Of a stretch of 64,000 nt of DNA, positions 20,584 through 33,164 are shown piece after piece. Position 1 is the stretch's first letter. Each line of letters begins with the position of its first letter. Below the pieces are notes generated by a model. That model searched no databases. It was not told the DNA's origin and saw only the letters and a list, made by a program, of their open reading frames with translations. Source of the stretch: Costus lasius (Eukaryota > Streptophyta > Magnoliopsida > Zingiberales > Costaceae); assembly GCA_027563935.2 (NCBI GenBank), contig CM050447.1, positions 83,375,461 to 83,439,460 on the forward strand. Direction: 5' to 3'. A program made the position numbers and the translations under genes.

Positions 20584-23500
20584 ATGGCTATGAACAATAG
20601 CAGTTGGTCACTGCGATCTACCCTGGATAAGTTGGTCGGATCCAACTTACTGGATTGGTATATGAACTTGAAAATCGTGCTCAAGCTCGAGAGGAAGCTT
20701 TATGTTCTTGAGCGTCTTATTCCTGAGCCACTTCCATGCTCGGCCTCAGCGGCTCAGAGGGATGCTTATGATAAGCATCAGGTTGATACTTTGGAGGTTG
20801 CTAACCAACATGTCACTTGAATTTAAAGGGTGATATGAATCGAAGAGTGCCTCTGAAATTATTTTAATCTAAGGCAGCTCTTTGATGAATTGGTTGAGCT
20901 CAATCCTGCTAAAGTTGATATTCAGTGTGTTGAGCCAAAAGGCTTGACCAAGGAACTGAAATTAAAGATGGATATGATCAGGAATAATAGGTGCTATTCA
21001 TGTGGAGGGCCACCTCACATGTTGAAGGACATGTTGCAACTTCAGAATGAGGAGAAGAAAGGCAAGGCCTTGTCTTCATGCTCAGGTATTTATGTTACCG
21101 AAGTCAACCTTTCTACTCCTATGACATGGGTATTGGATACCGCATGTGGAGTACAAATATGCAAAGGCTCAGAAAGGATAGATCGGTAAGGCCTAGAGAG
21201 ATTAACCTACGGATAGGTAACAGGGCACAAGTTGCTGCTGTTGCTGTAGGAGTTTCTCTCCCTGCCTTTAGGACTTCAGTTAAAGCTAGACAATTGCTAT
21301 TATGTACCTTCCCTTACCAAAACATTGTATCCACTCCTTGCTTGGCAAAGAAAGGATTTAGGTTTGAAATAAAAGAGAACTTATGTTCTTTTTCTTTTGC
21401 AAACATGTTTTATGGGAAGGGTACTTTGTGCAATGGTCCGCATGTCTTGGACATGGTTAGCTCTATTTGTAACATAAATAATAAAAGGATCAAACTGAGT
21501 GGTTCAGTTGGTGCTTTCCTACGGCATTGTCAATTAGCCCATATAAACAAGAATCGCATTCGACAACTCCATGCAAATGGGTTGCTAGATTCGAGTTCCT
21601 TGGAGGAACTTGATACATGTGAGACTTGTTTATTAGGGAAAATGACAAAGACGCCCTTCACCAAGACTGGTGAGAGGGCAGGAGGTTTGTTGGATCTCAT
21701 ACATAGTGATGTGTGTGGGCTATTCAATAAACAAGCCAAAGGAGGGTATAACTACTTCATCACATTTACTGATGACTTCAGTAGATATGGTTATGTCTAC
21801 ATGATGAGACATGAGTCTGAATCCTTTGAGAAATTTAAGGAGTTCAGACATGAAGTAGAGAACCAGCTTGGTAAATCCTTTAAGGATCTTCGATCAGATC
21901 GTGATGGAGAGCACCTGAGCAGTGAATTCTTTGACTATCTGAGTAAGTGTGGGATCCTATCCCAACTCACTCCTCCTAGAGCACCTCGGTAGAATGGTGT
22001 ATCTGAAAGGAGAAATCGAACCTTGTTGGACATAGTTCGGTCTATGATGAGTCATGCAACTCTACCTCCCTCATTCTGGGGACATGCACTTGAAAAAGCT
22101 TCTCTAATACTGAATAATGTTCCATCTAAGAGTGTCTCAAAGATTCCATACGAGGTATGGAATGGGAGACGCCCTAATCTCACTTTTATCAGGATCTAGG
22201 GATGTGAGGCTTATGTCAAACGTCAGGATTCTAGCAAGCTAGAACCTAGATCTGATAAGTGTATGTTTGTGGGGTACCCTAAGGAGACTAAAGGATACTA
22301 CTTCTATGTCCCAACCGAGAACAAAGCTTTTTGTTGCTCGGGGTGCTGTCTTTCTAGAGAAAGAATCTCTCATGAAAGAAGTTAGTGGGAGGAAGTTTGA
22401 CTTGGATGAGGACCAAGTGCAACCACAAAGACAACGAGATGGAATCTGAGCCTGCCTGCACCGGTTGCTAGGCAGCCTGAGGCTCAGACACAGGCCCCAT
22501 GTAGGTCTGGGAGGTTTCGTCGTGCACCTGAGAGGTATGGGTCGCTGCCGACCCAACACGACGGGATCTTCATCATGGAGGATGAACCCAGGACTTATGA
22601 TGAGGCGGTCAGTGGACCGGACTCCGAGAGATGGCTTGAGGCCATGCGATCCGAGATGGATTCCATGTCGGCTAACCAAGTCTGGGATTTGGTTGAGCTG
22701 CCTGATGGGGTAAAACCCATAGGGTGTAAATGGGTCTTCAAGAGGAAGACAGACATGGATGGCAAAATAGTTACCTATAAGGGTAGACTAGTGGCTAAAG
22801 GATTTAAACAAGTCCACGGGATGGACTATGATGAAACCTTCTCGCCAGTTGCCATGATCAAATCCATTCGTATTCTGCTTGCTATAGCTGCATATCATGA
22901 CTATGAGATATGGCAGATGGATGTGAAGATAGCGTTCCTTAACGGGAAGCTAACTAAGGATGTGTATATGACACAACCTAATGACTTCATCCATCCTGCA
23001 GATACTAGTAAAGTCTGCAGGCTAAAGAAATCCATTTATGGATTAAAGCAAGCATCTCGAAGTTAGAATCTTCAGTTTGATGAAGCTGTGAGAGATTATA
23101 GCTTTATCAAAAGTGAAGATGACGCCTGTGTATACAGAAAATTCAGTGGGAGCTTGGTGACTTTTCTGGTCATGTATGTCGATGACATACTGCTCATCCG
23201 AAACGACATCCCTAGTCTTCAAGCTGTGAAGACATGGTTAGGGAAGTGTTTCGAGATGAAGGACTTAGGGGAGGCCGCCTATATTCTAGGCGTGAGGATC
23301 TACCGGGATAGATCCAAGAGGCTCTTGGCCCTTAGTCAGAGTACCCACATTGATAAGGTCCTGGAGAGGTTCAACTTGGAGCAATCCAAGAAGGGATACC
23401 TTCCAGTGAGACATGGCCCTACTCTCTCAAAGAACTAGTGTACCAACACAGAGCCTGAGAGAGATGACATGAGTCGAGTGCCCTATGCTTCGGCGGTGGG

Positions 23501-24160
23501 ATCGATCATGTATGCAATGTTGTGTACTAGACCAGTTGTGGCTTATGCTGTGAGCATAACCAGCCGATACCAATCCAATCCTACTTTACAGCACTGGGTG
23601 GCTGTAAAGAATATCCTTGAGTATCCTGAAAGGGACTAAGGATTTATTCTATAAAGTCTACGGGGGACAGGAAGAACTCAGTGTGCAGGGCTTCACTGAT
23701 GAGTCGTTCCAGTCTGATCCTGACGACTTCAGATCACAGACCAGCTATTAGTTTAAGATGGTTGGAGGTGCTGTATGCTGGAAGAGCTTCAAGCAATCCA
23801 CCATAGCTAATTCTACAACCGAAGCTGAGTATGTGGTTGCTTCTGAGGCAGCCAATGAAGCCGTTTGGATCAGGAAGTTCTTTTCTGAACTTCAGGTGGT
23901 TCCAAGTGCAATGGATCCCATTGAGCTCTACTATGACAACAATGGGAACTGCACATAATAAGGAACCACGGTCTCATCAAAGGTCCAAACGCATACTCAA
24001 GAGATTTCGCCTGATCAAAGAGATCATTGATCGAGGTGATGTCAAGATTAGCAGAGTTGACACAGAGAGCAATCTAGCAGACCCACTGACCAAGGCTTTG
24101 GCGTAGCAGAAGCATGATGGTCGTACTAGAGATATGGGGTTGAGGTTGCTCAACCTCTAG
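20584..24160 (+). pseudogene. Copia C gag-pol, heavily broken
   Basis: Remnant of a copia polyprotein: Gag (starts MAMNNSSWSLRS), protease (WVLDTACG), integrase (IHSDVCG, SDRDGEH), RT (QMDVKIAFLNG, YVDD) and RNase H (NSTTEAEY) are all recognisable. Frame breaks lie near 20820, 21180, 22320 and 22440, among others; stops include 21990-21992, one near 22198, one near 23064, and 23436-23438, several being TAG where relatives have Trp. Gag is short: the segment between the RQLFDELVELNP region and the zinc knuckle is cut by about 97 residues relative to A, and the knuckle (CYSCGGPPHMLKDM) has Met instead of the last Cys. H and K share both traits. Confidence 0.92.
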
Positions 24161-24181
24161 GTCTTAGTGCAAGTGGGAGAT

Positions 24182-27100
24182 TGTTGGTGTATATGCCCTA
24201 GGACCTAGTTTTGGTCCATCTTTGTACTACTTGACTCTGATATTAATATATATCTTTCTGGCATTGTCGTTATCATTGTTTGTCTACACCTGCGATTGTG
24301 TACTTACATGATAATGTCCCTGGAGACAGATTGGATCTGTGCTCGAACTATAGTCCCCAGTCGATGTACCTGAGTAGATATGGGACAACTCTGGCACTTG
24401 TGAGACTGGTATGTGGGCTGGTTAGGCACGTGGTGCTAACGCAGACACATGGGTATATCATTGGAGGATATACTGGATAGACCCGCTGTGAGGCTATGAC
24501 TTGGTGTCATGAGTTATCCTCACAAGTGACAGGAGATGCATTGATCCCTTGACTTGAGGTCATTGACCATTCTATATGGTTAGGGACTTGCTTTGATGCA
24601 ACCTAACACCTTGCCGTAGTTGGGAGGTCATAACAGTTGTCATTGAGCATGTCACGACCCATATGAGAAGGTCAATGGACAGACATAGGATTTGCCCCTT
24701 CCTTAGGGAAGTATGATATCCATGGAGCTCCCTTATGGTTCTATGACTGAGAGTGTATGGCCATACCCAGGTGAGAACCTGTTTTAGTCATAGCCATGTG
24801 ATTGGATGAAAACAAGTGGTGACACACTTGTCCAATCGGATATCAGTACGGCAAAGAGACTGTAATGCATCTGTACCTAGTTGCGATGATGGGGATGTCG
24901 ATGTCGATATCCATTCCAATAACCTGGGTAGCAGTGATGCACTGCTAGGTGCCACTCACTGCTTGTGATGACCTTTGTGTTGGGGTATGCCCTTAAGGCT
25001 AATGTTTGAGGCCTTGGGATTACATCAGTATCATGTATATAAACTCTTATGTTTATTAAGGCAATGGTTGTTATTCAGTATGTTACATTGTCTGCTGCAA
25101 TAAGTGTGCTTCTGAATAATGTCTCAATGCTGTTCAGCTAGGCTGACATGCTGTAATGTCCTTAGTCGAGATATCTTGGTGAACATGAGACAGCCTTGAT
25201 ATGATTGAGACTAATATGTGCTCTAATCTTATAGGATGCTTCGAGCATGGAATAAGATGTAGACTCATGGGTACATTGGATGTACTGGACAGACCCTACT
25301 AGGATATTCAATTGCTTGTCACAATGTGAATAATCCTTGTATGCATCAAGTGGCACATGTCCTCTGACTTGAGATCACTTGTGTTTCTAAATGATGATTG
25401 TCATTGTTTTGAGGTAGTTCAATATCATTTGAAACATAATGGTTATAGACTGTCTTGGATAATGATCATGAGTCAGGTTAGGACACTAGTGATGGATATA
25501 GGATTGCCGTCTCCTTGTTTAAGGAGTGTGATGTTCTAAAGGGGCCCCCCTAAATGAGATGATTGAGAAAGTGTATGGCCATACCCAGGTGACTATGTTC
25601 ATCTGGTCTAATCATGCTCATCATATTGGAGCTACAGGCTTGACACGCTTGTCCAATAAGAACATCCAGTGGCAAAGGAAACATGTATGCCTCGTGAAGT
25701 AACTTCACACTTGTGCTGTGATTTGGGAGTAGTCTTGGAAGACTCTTTCCTTTATATCGGGAGACAGTGATGTGTTGCTAGATACCCCTCACTGATCGTG
25801 ATAACGTAAGTTATCGTTACCGACATTTAAAGGAAACCCTCAGGGTCGCACAATTTGAAGATATGGCTTACTTAAGTCAGATCGTGTGGACTGAATCGTT
25901 TGGGTTCAGTTTGAAGGGATTTAATCTCTGATTATAAGTGAGATCTGGTCTGATCATGTTTGATTGATTAGGGCTTAAGATCGGTAAGCTTTGATCGAGA
26001 GAGTTGATGCTAGATCGGTGAGATCAGGGGCATCAAGAAATGAACGGTTAGATCTTGAACCTTTAGGGTTTATTGTGATCTAGACCATATGGCTTGGGTT
26101 AATTGGTCTTGGACCAAACCGACATTGAACCGGCTCATGAATGAGCGCATGGTTCATGGGAGATGAGATAAGCGCTTGGTTCACTTAAGGGTGAACGCAT
26201 GAGCCTTGACTACTTTCCATTTTGGGAATTCGGTTTCCAAATGGAATGTATGTAACGCCTCCACATTAGTGTGAGAGGTTACTCACTCTCTCGACGGATC
26301 CTCTCTTGTGAAGGCTTCCCCCTTTTTCGGTGGAGAAGTTTTTTGACGAAAACAAGTGAAGGAAGTCTCACCAAGCAAGAAGTTCTCTTCCCTTCCATAC
26401 GGCAAGGACACTTGAAGATCTTTGCTAGCAAAAAGATCAACAAGAGGAAGCCATCTCTCTTCTTGTGTGCGTCACTTGTGGATAAGATCTCTCCTGGTCT
26501 TTGCTTCCAAGCCGCATCCACTCATGGCTATGGTATGAACTTCCTCTTGATCCATTCAATCATTTGAAGTTGATCATAAGAATGTATTACATGCGATTTT
26601 GTTGAAACCCTAGCATCTTCATGCGTAAATGAAATATGCGCCACCCTTAGGGTTTCACCCCCTTGCGCTCCCCCTTGAAGGGGACTCTTCACTTTGGTCA
26701 GCACTACCAGCGTTAGAGGAACCTATAGGGTCGCACACCTTGATACTCGAGTTTTCATATTGATCGGGTAGCCTTTAGATCGAGTTATTGGATAACTCTG
26801 ATCTATTTGGGAGATTTCATCAGCGCCAATGGGCCTGATGAGATGGAAGAAACTTATTGGGGCCAACTTCTATTTTTGGCATATCGATCAAATTAACCAT
26901 GGTTAGCCTCATTTAACCATGGGTTAAATTGGATTGGATCCAATAGCTTGGTTAACATGCATAATGGCTTTGGGCTTGGCCCATTGCTTAGTTGGGCTTG
27001 CTAATAAGTTGTATTGAAGGGCTAAGAGGCTTGAAGGGTATAATGGGGATGAATTAATGGGATAGGCGCATATGGGATTCTAGTTGGACTAGAATTTGCG

Positions 27101-27992
27101 CCTATGCCTTGTTTGGTATCTCCTAGGTGATTAAATCAAATTGGATTTGATTAAATCACACAAGATAATTGATTGGATTGTGTTTGACAATTGTGGGCTG
27201 ATTATTAACATAATTAGAGTCCTAATTGGATTAGGACTTGCACCCAAGCCACATTAGGCAATCCATCATATTGCCTTGACTAGGTCTAGGCACATGGATG
27301 GGATTAATGCCTCATATGGCATGATATGGGCGCATATGGCTGATGCTTGCTTTGGCAAGTCTTAGGCGCATATGGGAGTGGAGATTTAATCAATATAATT
27401 GATTGGATAATCTCCTAGAATCATGCCCTAATTGTCAACACTTACCATTCTCCCCTAACCGCCTCTTGCTCCTATAAATAAGCCCTTGCCGCCCCCTCTC
27501 TTCATGATGCTAATTCCTTGGAGGCGTGAAGCATTAGAGGGCGACGGCTTGGAGAGCTTAGAGCTCTTCTTCTTCCATCAAGGGCGCAAGCATGCTTCTC
27601 CTCTTCCTTTCCTTGGCGCAAAGGAACAAGAAGGCTTGCGGCGTTCCCTTCTCCTTCCATCTCCTTGGCGCATCACATCTTGGTGATGGCGCAAATTGCA
27701 TGGAGGGCTCTCCTAAGGCATGGATCTTCTTCCCGAGGCTAGCACCGGGCGAGGAAGAAGAAAACTTGAGGAATCCGTGTGTGCGAGACTGTAGAGGGCG
27801 AACACTTGGGCGCCTTCATCGACATCGGCTTCCAATTGCTTAAAGGTACTTACTATCACATCGTGTCGACCCCCTCGCAAGAGATCTTCACTGGGTTTTT
27901 GGGACTAGCCTGTTTCGGGGACATTCTTCCGCTGCGTAAAATGTATGTCCATGGCTCTGAAAATTGTAAAATGTCCCCGGGGTTTCCCAACA
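24182..27992 (+). repeat. 3' LTR of copia C, interrupted
   Basis: Pieces 24182-24977 and 26697-27992, together 2092 bp, with a solo A-family LTR and its CTTTG duplication between them. Confidence 0.93.
24978..26691 (+). mobile_element. Solo LTR of the copia A family
   Basis: 1714-bp LTR with normal ends and TSD CTTTG at 24973-24977 and 26692-26696, inserted in the 3' LTR of C. There is no internal region, as expected after recombination between the two LTRs of a full element. It is clearly diverged from A in its second half (26040-26640). This is the fourth nesting level (E, B, C, solo LTR). Confidence 0.95.
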
Positions 27993-27997
27993 GTTTC

Positions 27998-29618
27998 TGA
28001 TGATGCACTAAAACTGATATTATTCCCTTTTTCTCTCAGGGATCAAGCACGATCTTGGTTGCATTCTCGTGGACCCAACACCTTCACAACGTGGGAATAA
28101 TTATCAAAAGCTTTTCTGATGAAATATTTTCCACCAAGCAAGATTATCCAATTGAGGAAGCGAATTACAAGCTTTCAACAAAGAAGTGGGGAGTCGCTCA
28201 GTGAGGCCTGGGAGAGATTCAATGAACTGCAGCGAAAGTGTCCTCACCATGGACTAGAACTTCAAACTTTACTGCAAACTTTTTATATTACATTATCTGA
28301 TCAGACTAAATTGATTGTGGATGCTGCTGCAGGAGGAGCTCTTATGAGCAAAACACCAGAAGATGCCTTCAGACTGCTAGAGGAGATGGCATTGAACCAC
28401 AATCAATGGACTACCGAGTGGGGAGTACTTTACAAGCCTTCTCAAGGTAAGGGTGAAAGTGAAGGATGGCGATCCTTAGAAGAGAAGGTAGACTTTTCGT
28501 GTAATAAGTTAAATTCCATGCAAACTGCTTCTGTTTCTGCTATTACTTGTGAAAATTATGGTAATGATGGTCATACTGCCGAATATTATAGAATTGTTGA
28601 GCATGTGAATGTCATTGGGAATTATAATCAAAGTAGACCTAATGATCCCTATTCTAGTACATATAACCCTGGATGGAGAAATCACCCCAATCAAAACAAT
28701 AACAATGTAGGGGGGAACACTGAAAACAAAGGATTCCAATGGCAAAATCCCAACCAAAATCTGAATCAAAATAATGATCAATTTTCTGAGATAAAATCCA
28801 TGTTTGAAAAAATAATGACCAGTCAAAATCAGTTTGAGCTAAAACAAGATAGAAAAATTAAAGAGTTTATGTCTGATCAAAAACAAATCCTATCAAATCA
28901 AAGTAGACAAATTGAAGAGTTTAAGGAAAGCTTTCATGAAATTAACTCTAGACTGGATAGAGTAGAGGCCCTCAACAAAATTCTTGAAAACCAAATTGCA
29001 CAACATGCTAGTGTACCTTACAGACCCCCTAGGAAATTGCCTGCAAAACCTGAGATAAACTCTGGGGAACATTGCAATGCCATTATCACTAGAAGTGGGA
29101 GACAATTAAGAGAACTTAAGGAGAAAGAGTCTATTAATGATCATGATGAGGAATTAGAATTAAAAAAATCTTCTGAACATGAACAAACCCTACCTAGTTT
29201 AACACCTCAAAAGGAAAGTAAACCAAAAGGGGATGTGCCATGTAAAGAAGATGATTCTAAAACTAATCTACCTCCTCCTTATAGACCACCAGTACCTTTT
29301 CCCCAAAGGTTAGTGCAGGAAAAGTTAGATAAGCAATTTGGGAAATTTCTTGATGTTTTGAAAAAGCTTTACATTAACATACCATTTACTGAAGCTTTAT
29401 CTCAAATGCCCATATATGCTAAATTTTTAAAAGAAATCTTGTCTAACAAAAGAAAGATAGAGAACTATGGTACTGTGGCTTTAACTGAAGAATGTAGTGC
29501 TGTTATTCAAAACAGGTTGCCACCAAAAGTGAATGATCCAGGTAGCTTTTCTATCCCATGTTTTATTGGTAGTATGGCTTTCAACCGAGCCTTATGTGAT
29601 CTAGGGGCTAGTGTAAGT
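27998..29618 (+). pseudogene. Element B gag, C-terminal part, and start of protease
   Basis: Continues the Gag frame from 16784. A TAA at 28099-28101 interrupts it, then a frame is open from about 28119. It contains KYFPPSKIIQLRKRI, AWERFNELQRKCPHHGL and DAAAGGALMSKTPEDAF (typical Athila Gag). A zinc knuckle remnant (CENYGNDGHTAEYY) has two Cys replaced by Tyr. A low-complexity Asn/Gln-rich stretch follows (residues about 150-230 of the open piece), then a likely coiled region and the start of the aspartic protease (ALCDLGASVS). D interrupts the protease one residue after the active-site motif; the frame resumes at 33165 with LMPLSV. Confidence 0.9.
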
Positions 29619-30891
29619 TGAAGAGTCCCCTTCAAGGGGGAGCGAAACCCTAGATAGGCGGATAACATAAAACAAACGGAAGCAAGGGTTTCTATAGATC
29701 TTTTAACTTGTCATATGATCAACTTTCATGAACTAGTATAGATCAGAAGAGATTCATACCATGGCCATCGCTTTGATAGAGCTTTGGAAGAAGATCGCAA
29801 GAAGCTTTCCTCCGAAGGTACCGCACACAAGAAGATAGATGGCGCCTCCTTGTTGATCCTTGTGCTAGCAAAGATCTTCAAGTCTCCTTGTCGAGTGGAA
29901 GGGAGGAGATGTTTTTCCTTCATGGCCGAGAGCTCCTTGTCGTCAACACCTCTATCACACGAGAGTGAATATCCGTCAAAAGGAAGGAGCGACAAAACGT
30001 GAGGAGTGGTGAACGTGAGGCGTTGAGAAACTATTTTGGAAACCGCCACTTCCAAAAATAGTAAGCCTTCACTTCATGCGTTGATGCGTTCACCCAAGTG
30101 AACCGAACGCATATGCATCTCCCCTTTGAACCATGCGCTCACATATGAGCCGGTTCATATTGGTTTGGTTCAAAACCAATCAAGCCAAGCCTTGAGTCCA
30201 GATCAAATTAAACCCTAAGGTTCCAGATCTGACCGTTCATCTCTTGATGCTCCTGATCTCACCGATCTAGCATGCAATCTCTCGATCGAAGCTTACCGAT
30301 CTCAAGCCCTAATCAATCAAACATGATCAGGCCAGATCTCACTTACAATCAGAGTTTAAATCCCTTTAAACTGAACCAAAACAATTCAGTCCACACGATC
30401 CGACATGAGTAAGCCATATCATCAAATTGTGCGACCCTAAGGGTTTCCTTTAAATGTCGGTAACGATAACTTACATTATCATGATCAGTGAGGGGTATCT
30501 AGCAACACATCACTGTCTCCCAATATAAAGGAAAGAGTCTTCCAAGACTACACCCAAACCACAGCACAAGTGTGAATCCACTTCACGAGGCATACAAATT
30601 TCCTTTGCCACTGGATGTTCTTATTGGACAAGCGAGTCAAGCCTGTAACTCCAATATGATGAGCATGATTAGATCAGATGAACATAGTCACCTGTAATCT
30701 TTGCATGTTGATAACCCATAGATCTAGACATGAGCGCAAACTTCTCCAAGCAATGATGCAAGCGCAAACAAATATGGTAGCACATAGTATCATGTAAGCG
30801 CAAGTAAACAAAGCAACAAGAGAGCGCAACATGGAATCATGAGTGGATCACAATCGTAACAAAGCAATCATATAGATCTACTAAAAACCCT

Positions 30892-30903
30892 GCTCTGATA
30901 CCA
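30892..30903 (-). promoter_or_regulatory. Primer-binding site inside insertion D
   Basis: Sense TGGTATCAGAGC two bases after the end of the inner LTR. It shows that internal sequence of a full element was once attached here. Confidence 0.85.
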
Positions 30904-30905
30904 GT

Positions 30906-32589
30906 TGTTGGGTCCCCTTCAAGGGGGAGCGAAACCCTAAGCATGCGCAAATCAAAGTACTTGCATGGGCGGAATTAGGGTTTCTATAGGATCGCATGTT
31001 CTATATAATCAACTTTGTTTTAATTGAAAGATCATGAGAAGATCTCACCATAGCCATGGGTGGATGGAGCCTTGGAAGCAAAGAGTCGAATGCTTCTTCT
31101 CCAAAGGTGACGCACACAACAATGAAGATGGCTTGCTCCTTTGAATCCTTTGTGCTAGCAAAGCTCTTCAAAGGGTCCTTGATCGTTGGAAAAGAAAGAT
31201 GAGATGATCTCTCCCTTGGCCGAAAGCTCTCTTCTTCCTCTTCGTCTAAGCTCTTCGCCACACACGAGAGAGCTACAAAGATTAGAGCCGTTGAGGCAAG
31301 CATATGCGTTTTGGCGTTACAAGACTTCCATAAAAGGAAGGTCATGAAGCCATGCGTTCATGGCTTTGAACTAATCCAAAACGCAAACTTAGTTGAACCA
31401 TGCGTTCACATATGTGAACCGGTTCAATTGAAGTTGGTCCAATTTCAATTGGTCCAAAGACCAAATCGAACCAAGCCAAGCCATGGTCTAGATCTCCCTT
31501 GAACCAAATGGTTCAAGATCTAACCGATCATCTCTTGATGCTCTTGATCTCACCGATCTAGCATCCACACTCTCGATCGAAGCTTACCGATCTCAAGCCC
31601 TAATCAATCAAACATGATCAGACCAGATCTCACTTACAATCAGAGGTTAAATCCCTTTCAACTGAACCAAAACAATTCAGTCCACACGATCTGACTTAAG
31701 TAAGCCATTTCATCAAATTGTGCGACCCTGAGGGTTTCCTTTAAATGTCGGTAACGATAACTTACGTTATCACGATCAGTGAGAGGTATCTAGCAACACA
31801 TCACTGTCTCCCGATATAAAGGAAAGAGTCTTCCAAGACTACACCCAAACCACAGCACAAGTGTGAATCAACTTCACAAGGCATGCATGTATCCTTTGCC
31901 ACTGGATGTTCTTATTGGACAAGCGGGTCAAGCTTGTAACTCCAATATGATGAGCATGATTAGATCAGATGAACATAGTCACCTGGGTATGGCCATACAC
32001 TTTCTCAATCATCTCATCTAGGGGGCCCCTATAGAACATCACACTCCTTCAACAAGGAGACGGCAATCCTATATCTATCACTAGTGTCCCAACCTGACTC
32101 ATGATCATTATCCAAGATAGTCTATAACCATTATCTTTCAAATGATATTGAACTACCTCAAAACAATGACAATCATCATTTAGAAACACAAGTGATCTCA
32201 AGTCAGAGGACATGTGCCACTTAGTGCAAACAAGGATTATTCACATTGTGACAAGCAATTGAATATCCTAGTAGGGTCTGTCCAGTACATCCAATGTACC
32301 CATGAGTCTACATCTTATTCCATGCTCGGAGCATCCTATAAGATTAGAACACATATTAGTCTCAATCATATCAAGGCTGTCTCATGTTCACCAAGATATC
32401 TCGACTAAGGACATATAGCATGTCAGCCTAGCTGAACAGCTTTGAGACATTATTCAGAAGTACACTTATTACAGCAGACAAGGTAACAAACTGAATAACA
32501 ACCATTGCCTTTATAAACAAAAGTGTTTATACATGATACTGTTACAATCCCAAGGCCTCAAACATTAGCCTTAAGGGCATACTCCAACA
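30906..32589 (-). repeat. Complete inner LTR of insertion D
   Basis: 1684-bp A-family LTR on the minus strand, sense TGTTGGAGTATGCCC to GGGGACCCAACA. Its end (CCCAACA) differs from the ACTCTTCA end of A, so it is a sub-family. It directly abuts a GGGGGCCCCC stretch of the outer LTR. Confidence 0.85.
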
Positions 32590-33164
32590 GGGGGCCCCCA
32601 GTAGAACATCACACTCCTTAAACAAGGAGACGGCAATCCTATATCTATCACTGGTGCCCTAAGCTGACTCATGATCATTATCCAAGATAGTCTATAACCA
32701 TTATGTTTCAAATGATATTGAACTACCTCAAAACAATGACAATCATCATTTAGAAACACAAGTGATCTCAAGTCAGAGGATATGTGCCACTTGTTGCATT
32801 CAAGGATTATTCACATTGTGACAAGCAATTGAATATCCTAGTAGGGTCTGTCCAGTACATCCAATGTACCCATGAGTCTACATCTTATTCCATGCTCGAA
32901 GCATCCTATAAGATTAGAACACATATTAGTCTCAATCATATCAAGGCTGTCTCATGTTCACCAAGATATCTCGACTAAGGACATATAGCATGTCAGCCTA
33001 GCTGAACAGCATTGAGACATTATTCAGAAGTACACTTATTGCTGCAGACAATGTAACAAACTGAATAACAACCATTGCCTTTATAAACATAAGAGTTTAT
33101 ATATGATACTGATACAATCCCAAGGCCTCAAACATTAGCCTTAAGGGCATACCCCAACATAAGT

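Larger units (their letters stand above)
16785..27992 (+). mobile_element. Copia element C, full length but dead
   Basis: Copia element inserted in the gag of B, TSD GTTTC at 16780-16784 and 27993-27997. 5' LTR 16785-18877, primer site 18879-18890, leader, gag-pol remnant 20584-24160, purine tract 24171-24181, 3' LTR 24182-27992 (interrupted by a solo LTR). Its LTRs differ at about 15 positions plus one 1-base gap by eye (under 1%), so it is older than A but younger than B. The coding region carries more damage than the LTRs suggest, so it may have been copied while already defective. Confidence 0.95.
29619..33159 (-). mobile_element. Compound LTR insertion D (copia A family)
   Basis: Minus-strand insertion in the protease of B, TSD TAAGT at 29614-29618 and 33160-33164. 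In sense it reads: LTR bases 1 to about 570 (33159-32590), a complete LTR (32589-30906), primer site and about 210 bp of internal sequence (30905-30695), then LTR bases from about 608 to the end (30694-29619). The two outer pieces together make almost one LTR, so this looks like a solo LTR into which a second element inserted and later lost most of its body, its 3' LTR and about 37 bp of target. Unequal recombination is the alternative. Confidence 0.85.
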
